Below, in pieces: positions 1 to 13,310 of a stretch of 64,000 bases of DNA. The stretch comes from Daphnia carinata (Eukaryota > Arthropoda > Branchiopoda > Diplostraca > Daphniidae), in the NCBI RefSeq assembly GCF_022539665.2, contig NC_081338.1, positions 4,835,679-4,899,678 of the forward strand, given 5' to 3'. The first letter of the stretch is position 1. Each line of letters starts with the position of its first letter. Position numbers and translations under genes: made by a program. Under the pieces are notes generated by a model. The model ran no database searches. It saw only the letters and a program-made list of their open reading frames with translations, and was not told the DNA's origin.

Positions 1-1106
1 GTCGAACCTGTTAAACATTTATCAAAACCAGAAGATATGGACGTGAGTGTTGCTAAAACCAGAATATGTGAATAAACTGTAAATACCGAATGAATTTCGA
101 ATCCAGGAAGATGACTTCTACACCTGGATCAGCCCGGCCTATCTGGATCCTTCCACTCAAGCGGAGACGTCCAGTCAACTTTCGGCGACAAGTCAGAAAT
201 CCAGCTACAGGAGTTCATTCAACCCGACAAGTATGGAGAATTATGCGAAGCTTTGCACTCACTGAATGTGTCGAGTTGGAAAACGCAAGGTCCAGCCAAC
301 AAACGCCATTATGAAATCACCGAATCTACCTCAGCAACTATGTTGAATGAAGCCAGAAAGTTTTTCCAGTCAGAGGCTTTCTTTTTAGTGCTATCAAACC
401 TCACGGGCTTAAAATTGCATCGACTGGCGTCAACGCCCAGCAGTAGTGAAAACGAAAGTTCATCTGATGAAAGTATAAATATTCATTCACCTCCTTTTGC
501 ATATTTTTCTAACAACCACCTCAAACTTGTTTTCTAAGAACCGAGCAATGGAACATCAAAATCTAAAAAGGGGTCGTCGAATGATATCGACCCCTGTTGC
601 AGACTTCAGGTATGAAAATGAGATTTTTCGTTCCGAGTTTTTTCATTTTCGCACGTGGAGGTTTAGGTCTCGCGATGGCAAACCGGTTGTTACACCATGT
701 TAAGCGACGAAGACGCGGACGGAAGTGAATACGCGCTGGATGTGTGGTTCTTTCTATCAGCGGATCATTGGCAACTGGCCCATGGCGGACAAGTTTCTTA
801 CATTGCCAGAGGCGAAGATGAAGAGGTTTTTTAATGATAATATTTTTCGATTATTTCTCTTACACTACATTTCAATTTTTGCTTTCAAGTTGCTTACAAT
901 CTGCCCATCAAACAACTGTTTGGCACTTGTTTATCGCGATTAAGACGATGCGTTTCGTCACACGTATAAACTCCCTCAGGTATTAACCAAAGATTTCAAA
1001 TCAAACTAAAAGGCATTAACGGAATACTTTTGTTTGCGTCAGTGGCGATCTTAAACATTTCACCATCAATGGAGTTTATTATGACCGACCACCTAATAGA
1101 GAATGA
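1..1106 (+). CDS. OGFOD1: OGFOD1-like 2-oxoglutarate/iron prolyl hydroxylase, 3' part, two frame breaks
   Basis: OGFOD1/Tpa1 proteins hydroxylate a proline of ribosomal protein uS12 and affect translation and stress granules. The window begins inside the gene, so the N-terminal catalytic double-stranded beta-helix is missing and only the C-terminal domain is seen. Exons I infer: 1-42, 107-472, 539-609, 667-825, 890-979 and 1043-1106, all with GT-AG borders. Diagnostic pieces are WISPAYLD, LQEFIQPDKYGELCEAL, SEAFFLVLSNLTGLKLH, YALDVWFFLSADHW, GGQVSYIARGEDEE and NCLALVYRD, each matching the family in order. The frame must slip by one base between WISPAYLD and the LQEF segment (about 145-163). 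At 941 a TAA follows YRD, while the expected continuation TMRFVTRINSL lies in another frame. Either the assembly lost bases or this copy is decaying. The 3' end at 1106 is a weaker call. Confidence 0.8.
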
Positions 1107-1830
1107 CGCTTTGCTTTCGAAGTTTAAGCAAATACATTTCTTCCATGCAATCAGTATTCATGGCATGTACAAAGCTGACAGTCTTTCTGTGGCCTTATTG
1201 GCTTATCGTGTGCAAGGTAAAATCCGTTCAAGGTATCGCACAGAATTTCAGTAACATAGAAGATAAGATTGCCAGAAGAGGTTGCCTAAGGTTGCATACG
1301 GGTACAGTCATAAATGTATTAAAGAATCCACAAACGGACGGATTTCACTACAAAGATAATGAAGGAAATGCGTCATCAGACTTTGCACGTACACGTCATA
1401 ATTGGATAGACTATTGTGTCAATATCCGGTTCTCGATCTACCTTTGGCCCTTTCCCTTTGAAACACCTGCCCACGAATAGATTGTTTGCTGAATCAACTC
1501 AGAAATTTCTAACCGAAAAACGTTTGATTCCTCATTTTTTAAAAATTGGATCTATCGTTTGAACAGGATTTTAAATGGCTTCACTTTGACCTCATCTTAA
1601 TGAGAACAGATCAATTTCTGACGATTAACAGAGGTGTATTTCACAATTTCAAAAAATTAGAAGCCAATTAATTTTTGGTGTTCCATTTTTCGTCGATTTC
1701 CTTAAGAAATTTCTGCAGTTTATCTCGATCGAAAAATAAAATTTTTAACCAAATGATTGGCATGCAAAATAGGCAAAACCAAAATTGCAACAAATCTGAT
1801 GATAAATTATTTACAATTATACAGCCGTAA
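1107..1830. other. Intergenic, convergent ends
   Basis: This lies between the end of the OGFOD1-like gene and the end of RAD18, which converge. Short ORFs occur but none resembles a known family or has convincing splice structure. AT-rich 3' flanking sequence is the best description. Confidence 0.5.
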
Positions 1831-3541
1831 TTACAATCTCCGTCTCAATGACATTCTGCGTTGGGAAATGTCCGGCGTTGGAGACTTTGATCTTTTATTT
1901 GATTTTCTAAGCTTCGTGTTGTCTAACGGAAGCGCGGGAATGCCGCTTTTTTCGTCATCAAACAAGTCATTTGATGACTCATCAACTGGACTATAGCACG
2001 TCGGCGATGTGGAATTATGGTCACTTGATCCAGTCGTCGACAACGTGATAGTTTGACCGCCGATTGATAGGCAACTACTGTCTTTAGAACATCCAGATTC
2101 CATGGGATCCGGGATTGAATTGTTGGAAGATGGTGGTCTGGAACTGTCGCAATCAGGACCAGATGTTTCCGACGACGACACCGCACATGCTCCACCCGGC
2201 TCATCATTATCACTACTGTCGGATAAACATATCATCTCAAAGACTTTTGGTGGCACATATATTTCAGTCACCTCGTCTTCACTGTTATGTTCTTCTTTTA
2301 GAGGCTCACTTTTAACCTGAACGGGCGTTGGCTCTGCAGGCAAAGACGGGACCGCCAATGTTGGACGCTGTCGAATTTCATTGATTAGGCGCTCGTAACT
2401 CTCTTTGTTGTTCTTTAGATACTGAAGATTTTCTTCTTCGATTTTTCCAATATCATTTGTTTTGATTTTTGCAGGAGCATAACGCAATTCGTTGGCTAAT
2501 CGACGGCTTTCTGCTTCTTCTTGTTCAAATATAGCTTTCAGTTCCTCAACGGGTCTTGGATCTGTGGCGTCACATTCGGAGTTGTAAAGGATTGTAAATT
2601 TTTTATGTCGATTAATCAAAGTAGTTTTGTCACCCGATGCATTCAGCCCTAACTCTCTGAGCTTTTTTCTCAACTCTTGATCCTTCATCAGATTATATAT
2701 CAGCTTTGGCATGGGCTTCCTCTTGGCAGGTTTAGTCTTTTCCAAGCAAGAGTCCAGGTGTACATTTATGAGAGACTCTCTCATATATATATTACACACT
2801 GGACAAGGAACTTCTTTCATACTTTTTGGGGTCTTTTGTGACTGTTGATATACACTAGCTCTTGCTGTAGGTTTCCTGGATTGACTACATGAAGCCATTG
2901 GAGATTGCTGAGTATCCGCAGCAGGTAGTGGTAATGAGAAAGAATATGTAGGGGTGTTTTGGTCCAGGCCTTCAGCTGCTTTATCACCTGCTTGTGGGAG
3001 TTGTGATGGAAAGCTGGGTATGAGAAGATCTGAACTCATTTTAGGAGGTCCTTCACCATGTAACACAGAGCCACTTGTAGATGAAGAACATGGTAGAATA
3101 TTGTCTGTTGTGGTTCCTACATGATGATTGTCATCCAACTGTTCATCTCCAGTGTTGGGTATTTTCTCAATAAGAGCTTGTAAAACTTAGTTTTTTACTG
3201 ACTGAAAACATTTCATGATTACTTCAAGACATCGATTAGGACGCAACATCCCATCAGAAATGTCAATAAAACATTTAGGACAACTATTCTTCAAGCTTAT
3301 GTTATTCCTGATGCATCGTGAGCAAACTGACAATTAAAGAAAAACATTACACAAATTACTCTTTAAAGTTTCTAAGAAAAAATATAAATAGTATTACAAT
3401 TGTGTGAACAAGTGGTATCACAGGATTCTTCATATAATTGTAGCAAATCGGACAATGAAGACGATCGTCTATATCTTTGAGCTGTGGTAATTCTTTCGGC
3501 CAAGCTAAAGGAATGTCTTCAGAATTTAATGAATCTCCCAT
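1831..3541 (-). CDS. RAD18: RAD18 E3 ubiquitin ligase (RING, UBZ4, SAP)
   Basis: RAD18 with RAD6 monoubiquitinates PCNA at stalled forks and starts translesion synthesis. Exon 1 (3398-3541) begins MGDSLNSEDIPLAW and carries the first RING cysteines (HCPICYNY). Exon 2 (3199-3326) carries CSRCIRNN and NSCPKCFID, the second half of the RING. A 60-nt GT-AG intron (3139-3198) precedes the long exon 1831-3138. That exon has a UBZ4 zinc finger (PCPVCNIYMRESLINVHLDS) and a SAP domain (about 50 residues on, KKLRELGLNASGDKTTLI). An acidic, serine-rich tail ends in a basic segment, RRMSLRRRL. The RING does not read through exon 1: the CSHN part of the motif lies one base out of frame near 3410, as if one T were missing. 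With that base restored the exon phases agree. The protein is otherwise close to the family's usual length. Confidence 0.9.
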
Positions 3542-4164
3542 TTTAAAAAATAATTTTTTACGATTAGCCTTTCAAGTTCTGTATACATCTGATCCCGCCA
3601 TCACGTTACGTTGTCAAGTTGCATTTGTTTCAAGAGCAATGTTGCCAATATTAATTTCCGGCTCAAGAATTTTTTGATTTGAATGTTACACCATGGTTAC
3701 ACTTCACGAATCCAGCTGAGATCCGTATCAAGTTGTTCTGAAGTAGTTAAATCTGAAAGCGAACAGGAGATGGTAAGAACCTAGCTTTCAATAGATATTA
3801 TAGTATTTTGTGTGCAATGTGGTCAGAAAACTTGGGTTTTTGAAATGTCACTATGCTTTTCAGACTGTAAATCAGAATGTGATTGTGGCATTATTTGGGT
3901 AAGTTAGTTTGGAAGTTTTGTTTTATTTTCAATCTGCTCTTCCCTTAAGTTTTGATGCTTGATCTAGATTATATTGGCATTGTGTTTCTTATGAATATCT
4001 CCATCATTAGCTCTTTCGCTTCATGTTCACATCACCATCAGGTTTGGGACTTGGTTTTGATTCTTCCACTACAATAAAATTTTTTTTTTATTTAGCTTCA
4101 TACGACAGGAAATAAGTCTGTGCTTCTCAAAAACCAGTTTCTTTGATACTTGTAGAAGGTTTAA
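3542..4164. other. Upstream region shared by RAD18 (-) and a plus-strand ORF
   Basis: The region separates divergent transcription units and probably contains both promoters. On the plus strand there is an ATG directly followed by a good donor (around 3771, GTAAGAAC) and a small exon-like piece after an acceptor near 3864. These may be 5' noncoding exons of the ORF at 4165. No TATA box stands out. Confidence 0.3.
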
Positions 4165-5393
4165 ATGTTGGTGTCCGAGGTTTCATCAGCAGCTAATTCA
4201 GCCAACTCAGCAAAAGCTAGAACACTCAAGTGGTCCTTGCAGGTAAATTCAGTAGTGATACCTGTTATTGGTATCACTATTATTATTGTATATGAGTTAC
4301 TATAATTCATACCTTTGCTTAAATAGTTATTTCCATTTAACTTGGGGTACCCAATAGCTAGGCATAACCCAATTCATTTTTAGTCATTTCTTTCTAATCA
4401 AATTATTCTGTGGATACAGTCTTTGAAGATGGATTCAGTTATTCCTGAATGTGTTACATGAAAGCCACAACCTTTAGACTAATATCAATCATATACATGG
4501 CTTTTATTAATGCATTTACTCCTATTCTTTTCAGGTTTCTTGATATCAACACAACTATACGGGCAACCCATGCCTTTTTTGCCCGTATTGTCGCAGTAAA
4601 CCTGATTTGACCTAGACCGCAAATAGCGACGTACATCCAGCCCGCACTTAGCTGTGTTGAAAGCCGCCTGACGCCCTGTCCCAATTCAACACCTGATGAA
4701 CCCCATTTTTTTATATGGAACGTTATTTGGGTTTATCTTAAAAAGGAGGTACCGTATACAGGCAGTATATAGACGATTAAAGGTCGCATATTTTCGTGCT
4801 AAGAAGTTTCGTAATATTTTGTAAAGGTTACTCTCGCCAACCAATAGGTATCGGTTGAAGGTGGAAAAACCTGTTTTCTATGTAGCAGTTGAATAGCATA
4901 TTGTACTTCACAAATTGATCTTGACAATTTCAAAATATCATTCTGTCATTCAAGTACAACCCACTACAAATACCGGAAAGGTTAGGACGACCGATAGGAT
5001 TCTACAAAGCAATGTGAAAGAAGTGTGAAACCTGCCATTCAAACTCTAAATGTTCGGTCTCGTGGATTGGCAAGTTTCACATGTCTAATATTCTGCTTTG
5101 TTCATAGTTATTAATTGATCTCCAAAGATCTTATTTGCATTTATCTAACCATTATTTTTTAAACTGTTTTAATTAGGTGAAGCTGATTTCATTGACAAAA
5201 TTTGCAGACAAACGTGCTTCTGTACTCGGCCCCTAACCTACTCCCAAACGTATCCGGCTCGTCCTCGACATTTTTCAAAAAATTCGCCGGTATGAAAAGC
5301 ACCCGAAGCGACGATGTTGATGCGGACGTCTCCGGTCCATGGGATAGTACCGTTTTAGTCACGAGAAGTTCACCAGCCCGTCCTAGCATTTAA
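4165..5393 (+). CDS. Unidentified 87-residue protein, two exons
   Basis: I do not recognise the family. Exon 1 (4165-4242) reads MLVSEVSSAANSANSAKART and ends at a CAG/GTAAAT donor. Exon 2 (5208-5393) starts after TTTGCAG in the same phase and ends PARPSI plus stop. The joined product is 87 residues, serine-rich and basic, with no signal peptide or membrane segment. A phase-0 junction and good splice sites support it; the short length and lack of known relatives count against it. The 965-bp intron contains an antisense alcohol dehydrogenase pseudogene fragment. Upstream noncoding exons may exist around 3771-4160. An alternative frame through the same exons gives only a cysteine-containing short product. 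Confidence 0.4.
4527..4684 (-). pseudogene. Alcohol dehydrogenase pseudogene fragment (NAD-binding exon)
   Basis: The minus strand reads AICGLGQIRFTATIRAKKAW followed by VARIVVLISRNLKRIG. This aligns with [20 protein letters not shown] and [17 protein letters not shown] of the intact alcohol dehydrogenase 2.5 kb away. The glycine-rich dinucleotide fold has lost its second and third glycines, so it would not bind NAD. No flanking dehydrogenase exons are present next to it. With the fragment at 6170-6345 it looks like the remains of a tandem duplicate. Confidence 0.7.
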
Positions 5394-6802
5394 TCATCGG
5401 GAAAAGACAACCTAGCGCAAAAGAAACTTCATATATTTAATGGGGTGAGTACGTAGCAATCCGTGGCAGAGGCTGATAAAAAAAGGCGTATTGTTATATC
5501 ACGTGACCGATGCCGTGAATTGTTTGACGCTTACTTGCTATGGCCACGTGATTGCACCATTTGTTGTTTGACTTGTTGCAGCTTTTCATTTTCTAAGGTT
5601 GACGTAAGCTCCATAATTAGTTGTGTAAATAACTCAACCGCTTTTATTATCTACTATGCACTCTAAGCAATTAACCACTTTATCTTCTTGAAATATAGGG
5701 CAGAGTACTCGATCGAGTAGGAGGCGGTTGATTACATAATTTTGCCGTCACTCAAACGTGAAGAGGTTTATTTGGAAGGGCGGGGATTAGACGCGTTCCC
5801 TCTCGATAGCCTTGTACTACACAACTAATGTGAAGTGAGTGACAGGTACTCAATCAGCATGCCCTGTGGTGAACTGAACTGGATAGCTAGTTTGAATGAA
5901 CAAGATATTACCTGTAGCTATTTAACTAATATCCTGTTTTTATATTTTTTTATTGTTAAACCACAATTTTCACTTAGAGATAAAATATCATGATCAGCAT
6001 CATGGACAATTGATGATTGGCATACAAAATGAACTGACGTCATCACGATCCCTACGGTAACTATTAAATAGAAATGTTTTAAAGATATTTTCGTAATGGA
6101 ATCCTTCAGTTGGGACACCCGATCACGAGCTCCAAGGATGCACCTGCACGATCTAACAGGAAATTAACTTCCGTACTAAATCCATGACGAAAAGTAGGTC
6201 GCTGGGACAAACGCCGGATACCACGATCTCAACACGCACTCGTCCAGCCCTTGGAAAGAACTAACTGAATCGTCTGAATTTTCTAACGGCATACCTCCTG
6301 TCCAGGGAATTGATGCCGGGCATTGGACCATCTCGATAACCTAAGCAACCCATTGTCTATTGAACAGCGAGAAATCGAAACCAACGGGCAAAACTGGGAA
6401 GGTAATGCCATTTCTTTTTAGACAGGTAGTTTAACTTAACGATAATCTTTAACAAAGTAACATTTAATATGTATTAAGAGCAACAGGGGCTTCATGGAAC
6501 TGAATAGTTTATTTCGTTAATGAAACAGCCAAAAGCTCGCTGTGAGATATTTAACCTAATATCCTATTATCTCATTCGGGAAAAAGTCTGTTCTTACCTT
6601 GAGGAAAAACTGGAAAACGTCGGTAGACTGCGGAATATTAATTAGAATTCTGAGAAGCCGCTATATTTTATTCAGTGACGTTATATTTAATCTGACATTC
6701 GCTTGGTAAAAGCTCATTTGGAATAATAAGAAGGATAACCTCCACCAAGCTCAAGTTGAATTTTTCATGGCTACGCACTTCCGTATCCTTGAAATTCCAA
6801 CT
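5394..6802. other. Intergenic with pseudogene remnant
   Basis: This AT-rich stretch has no convincing intact gene. It includes the alcohol dehydrogenase remnant at 6170-6345. Several GT- and AG-like sites occur around 5445-5700 but no exon series can be built from them. Confidence 0.4.
6170..6345 (-). pseudogene. Alcohol dehydrogenase pseudogene fragment (N-terminal exon)
   Basis: On the minus strand the fragment begins with VIEM, like the VIEC/IIEC start of dehydrogenase exon 2. It then changes frame and reads RAGRVRVEIVVSGVCPSDLL, matching KAGEVRVRIVASGVCHSDLF of the intact gene. The catalytic-site His after the zinc cysteine is replaced by Pro, and an in-frame stop follows soon after. The frame change and stop mark it as nonfunctional. 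Confidence 0.75.
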
Positions 6803-8523
<1,721 letters not shown>

Positions 8524-9939
8524 TTTTTTTTTTAGGTTTAAAGTTAACAGCTGATGTCTGCTTCGTCTGGATTGGTACGCTGCGGCCTTGGAACTGAAAG
8601 ATGCTTTTTTTTTTATCTTCCTGTGTTGCGTCGTAGCTGCCCTGAGGTTTAACTATCGAATTCGGTATGTGAACTTATACGATTGTAAACAGGACTTGTA
8701 TAATAACAACGCCCCCCGGGCGATCCCTTGAAAATTCTTAGGGAAGGTTAATGACAACCCATAATGTTAACACTTTCCCGAAAAAGGATACAGTAAAAAT
8801 CTAGAAAGGTATTTATTTTGTTTTTCTCATCATCTGTGTATTTTTTATTTCTTTTTTTTTTAATTATTTTTATTTTTCTTTAGCCTCGTGTATCGTCGCC
8901 GGCGAACGACTTATGTTGTTATTTGACAACTACAGAGGGCTCAGAGCAAATGATCTAAATCAATTGAAACTGGAAACAAAATTTAAAAAAAAAACCATTA
9001 GAAGGGAAAGAGAAAATTAGAGGGAAAAAAATGGATAGACGAAAAACATGGTCGCGAAAACAAAAAAAGAAATGAAAATGGTCCTGAAAACATTATACGA
9101 TCAAAGGTCGTGTGACTGTCCACCATTGGCAATTCGAAGAATGTTATGACGGGCGGTAGTTGAGGTTAGAAGAAAAAGAAAAAAAGTGCTACACGAGTAT
9201 AGACACTTGTTTGATATTTCCCTTTGAAAAAAAATTTACCTATTTTTAAAAAATACTGACGATTCAAAAGTTTTGTTTTGTTAAAAAAAAAGGGGGGGGG
9301 GTGAGGTGAAAGGTAGGGAAAAATCAGATGAGGCGACACAAAAGAACGAAATAGTTTTGAGCATTATTTACACAGAAGGGAGAAGACATGAGGGGGGGGA
9401 AAAAGAGCTGCAAAAAGTATTTCTTTCGGGGGAGGAGGAGGATTTGGCTACTTTTTTCGTTATTTACAAAATTCGCTCGGAGTTTAGGACAAAAAGGATA
9501 GGATTCTAGCTATAACTGTTAAGAGTGAGGTGTGTGTGTGTGTGGTTTATTCTTCTCTTCCAAAACAGGCACAAGATCGTCCCAAAAATCTTAAACTTTT
9601 CAGCGTTTTTCCTTCTGTTTTTGAAAAAATTGCTGGTCTATTCATCTACGCATCGTCCTTTTTAGTTGTCCTCGTCTTTTATCGTGTCCACCACACACAT
9701 GCTCTCATCGGCGAGATCAAGTAAGTTCTGGCTATGCTCGTGCCCAACTCTCACGTACACTTAGATGAAGGGCGGGGTAATGGAAAATTTGACGTTGAAA
9801 ACCTTTTTTTTTTAGTAATTATTAATTTTTCGTTGAGAGAAGGAAAAGGAAGGAGATGTTGGGTCGAGTGTCTATGTGTGTGTGTGTGTGTTTTTCAGTT
9901 CGATTAGCGCGGCCGGCCCTTGTTTCGCCGGCCGGGCAG
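8524..9939. other. Dehydrogenase promoter side and Nemo-like kinase 3' UTR
   Basis: The left end is upstream of the alcohol dehydrogenase start. The rest is probably the long 3' UTR of the minus-strand kinase gene. It contains (TG)n tracts near 9528 and 9873, A/T runs and a 9-G run near 9292. I see no coding exon. Confidence 0.45.
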
Positions 9940-12900
9940 TCATTCCCAGTTGTGAGGTGATGGTGGAAGTTCGGAAGGATGGGCCACCGTCGAACTGGCA
10001 AAGCTCTTGTAGGCCGCTGATTGAGGATTGATGCAGAGCGGCACTTGACTACTCATCAGCTGATCCATGATGAACTTGTGCAACTTTTCTGTAAAATAAT
10101 TCAATTCATTAGGTACTCCGTACGATTGGAAAGATACGAATTAAGTTCCTAACCGCGGACTTGATGGGTGGAGGTGAGCTCGCGTTCCCAATGATCCTCG
10201 AACGGTTGGACGGCAGATGGTTCCAAATCGGAAGCGTAACGGCGAACGGCCACGGAACCCGGTTGGCTGGCCGTTTGGCAGCAACGGCACATGCACGAAT
10301 GAAAACGGAGTCTGCCCTCGTCCAAATAGGGATGTGCCAGAGCGTCGATGACATTGATTCGTTTTTCTGGATTAAAAACGAGCATCTGGCTGAGAAGATG
10401 GACGGCCTCGTGTGTGGCTTGGGACGATAATGTGTACAAAGCTGCCAATGAAGGTGGTTTAGCTGGACGACGGATCATGTGTTTCCGGGCAGCTTCACAT
10501 GCACTCGACATGTCCTCCACATTCGGTGTGCCCAGCAGATCCGTAATAAGTTCCAACTGCTGGATGGGAGTCTGAGCTTGGAAAAGGATGCGACGTCCGA
10601 GTAGTTCTCCAAAGATGCAACCTATGGACCAGACATCAACTGCCGAGCTGTAATGGCGGGCACCCATCAAGATTTCCGGAGCACGGTAGTATTGCGTCAC
10701 TACCTCCTGCGTCATCGCCTTGTTAGCGTCCGCCTCTTCCACACGAGCTAATCCGAAATCACATATCTGCAAAAAACGAATAACAAGATTAACAAAGTTT
10801 GTCAACAACATCCGCATACGACGTTATGGAAGCCATACTTTGAGCAAACAATTGCTGTTGACCAAGAGATTGCCAGGTTTAATGTCACGGTGGAGGATTC
10901 TTGCCGAATGCAAATATTTCAATCCTATTGGGTAAGAGAAAATTGAGTAACAACTAAAAATTTTTTTATTATCCAGTTATTTACCTCGCAGAATCTGGTA
11001 GAGAAAGACTTTAATATGATCTGTTGATAGGTGTTGTGGTGAGACGATAATCTTGTGCAAGTCACTCTGCATCAATTCCGTAATGACGTATCTAATCATG
11101 AAGCAATCACGATAATCAGTCAGCTGTAAATCGATATCGTTGAGGATGAAACTCTGCCGTTACTACCCCTTGGAAAAGGGTGAATGGACCCCAAAACAGC
11201 AGCTGGTGGAGGGGTCGCAACGAGGGTTGACTCCCCCTCTACGTACGTATACATTTCTCTTTTTTTTTTTTCTCTACCCCCGCTTTGTGGGAGCCTTTTA
11301 AACTCCCCCTCAACATGTCAGAATGATGAAGGAGAGAGAAAAAGCGGAATGGAATGATGGTTCTTCTTTTCGTCCGAAAAAAGAGACCAGAGCAACACGA
11401 GGGTTCATGGCCTCTTTTGTCTATTCCCCCCTCTCCATCCGCCTCCCCTTCCTACACCCAACAGACATTTTCCAAAATTTGTTTCATCCCCCAGCGGCTG
11501 TAAAATACTTACATCTCTTGGAAAAAGTCGATGTGCGGAGGCTGTAAAATGTCCAGAGCGGATAACACCTGCAAGACCACGTCGAAAGGAAAAATCGTTT
11601 TAAAATTCATTTGAAACCATACGAATACTGGTATTAGAAAATGTTGTACATTATCATGTTTGAAGAAGCAGAGCATCTTGAGCTCTCGAAAGACCCGTTT
11701 GGAAGAAACCAGCGACTGAAACACGTTGGGCATCTTTTTGAGAGCGACGCGTTTGCCATCGCGCGGATCTGTCACCGACCTGTCAAAAACATAAATCGCT
11801 TTATGAATATACAGTTTTTGATGATTGCCCTCTTTCCCCCAACTCTCCGTTACACGGTCTCGAAAACAATGTTTTTCTTGACCAGAATCCTTGACCTGTT
11901 GTGTGACCTTTTTAAAAAAAACCCTGTTGAAAGATGGAAACCACAACCACCATTCCCAAAATCAAAACAACAAAGGGTCCAGGTGCATCAAGCTCTTTCT
12001 CTCCCCCCTCATCCAACCCCACCTGCCCTCTTTGTTACTAGAAAATGTTTTTCTCATGGACCTTTAACTAAAAAATCTACTGGTCTTTAAACTTGCGATA
12101 GGCAAACGAAAAATAACAATCAACTGTTGCGCAGTTATAATCGAGTTGCTGCTTTCTTATCTCGTGTTTCGTCTAGCCGATAGTGAATGCGAAGGAGGGG
12201 AGTTATGTCACTCACGATGACGTCAGTCCAGTCTCTTTTCTCTTCAGTACCGCTAACGCTTCTTTTTTTTGTGGGTTTCTATGTCAAGAGAAAACCAGCG
12301 AGAGAAAGAGAACCCCCTTATTTTTTTGCTGTCTTACTAGACCATTCTCAACTCTCGCTACTTCCGCACTCATTTCAAAACCGACCCCACCATCACAATC
12401 TCTCTTTTTTTTTATTCCTCAACATCTCTAGTTAAGAGCGGAAAAAGACATTTGTCCTAGGGGCTTGAAAGAAGGGTGGCAGCACAAGACAAGAAAAAGG
12501 GGCAGCCCCAAATGTAGCAGGTCTAGTTCTATAACAAAGACCAAACAACTTTTCTGCTTCCGTCAGGACAAAAACAATCCAGCATCTTTTCTATTCGGAA
12601 CACAATCGCCCACATCAACCTTGAGCTGGTTCATGAATCCCGTTGATATTTTTTTCCCCTTTTTGTAGAGTTTTATCGAGCCGCCTCCAGCATCTCGACT
12701 AACACACTCTTCAAATCAAGAAAAATGAGGTCACTGGGCTCTCCCATCACGGCCGCTTTCCCTTGACATTCCCACTTCCCTGTTTTTAACTTCTTGTCCA
12801 AGAGAAAACGAGTAGAAAGAGAGAGAGCTGTGGCCGACTAAGAAAAAATCGCTTAGTACCGCATTCCAATCCTATATTGTAGTATGCAGCAAGGAGGATG

Positions 12901-13310
12901 GAAATGATAGAAATGAAACATTATCAATTGCCAAAAGAAACGTACCAGACGACTCCGAATGCGCCGTAACCTATGGGTCTGTCTGGTTGGGCTTCCTGAG
13001 CTGGCTGTTGAGAATTGCTGCCATTGTTGCTGCTGGAATGATGTTGTTGAGGCTGTTGGGGATGATGACTGTTGGCCGGGTAAAATCCAGATGCAGCTTG
13101 AGTTAATCCTTGATTGTGGGCTGCTGCTGCTGCGGCTGCAGCAGCGGCAGCAAGAATAGCATGCTGGGAGTGGGAGGCTGGAGCTGCCGCACTGTGGTAG
13201 GCTTGCATGCCTAGTCCAGCTGACATGGCTGCAGGATCGTTGAAATTTCCACCTCTTCCGTTTGCTGATTGCTGCTGTCGGGCACTGGGCCCTAACAAAG
13301 CCATCGGCAT
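9940..13310 (-). CDS. nmo: Nemo-like kinase (proline-directed Ser/Thr kinase)
   Basis: NLK/Nemo is an atypical MAP kinase that phosphorylates TCF/LEF and modulates Wnt, Notch and TGF-beta signals. Exons I place: 12946-13310, 11650-11779, 11513-11568, 10985-11091, 10839-10924, 10154-10766 and 9940-10088; all phases agree. Exon 1 is low complexity (Gln, Ala, His, Ser) and ends in the glycine loop GYGAFGVVW. Then come [11 protein letters not shown] (ATP lysine), [12 protein letters not shown] (catalytic loop), DFGLARVEE and [13 protein letters not shown]. The TQE activation loop is typical of NLK, in contrast to the TEY/TPY of classical MAP kinases. The C terminus reads [12 protein letters not shown] and PPSPHNWE, as in other NLKs. 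I chose the first ATG in the frame of exon 1, but a 5' exon upstream could extend it, because the frame is open to 13396. Confidence 0.93.

Noticed and set aside
3187-3189. In-frame TAA in RAD18 between the RING exon and the long exon
   Set aside because: A 60-nt GT-AG intron (3139-3198) removes it and keeps the phase, so it is not a nonsense mutation.
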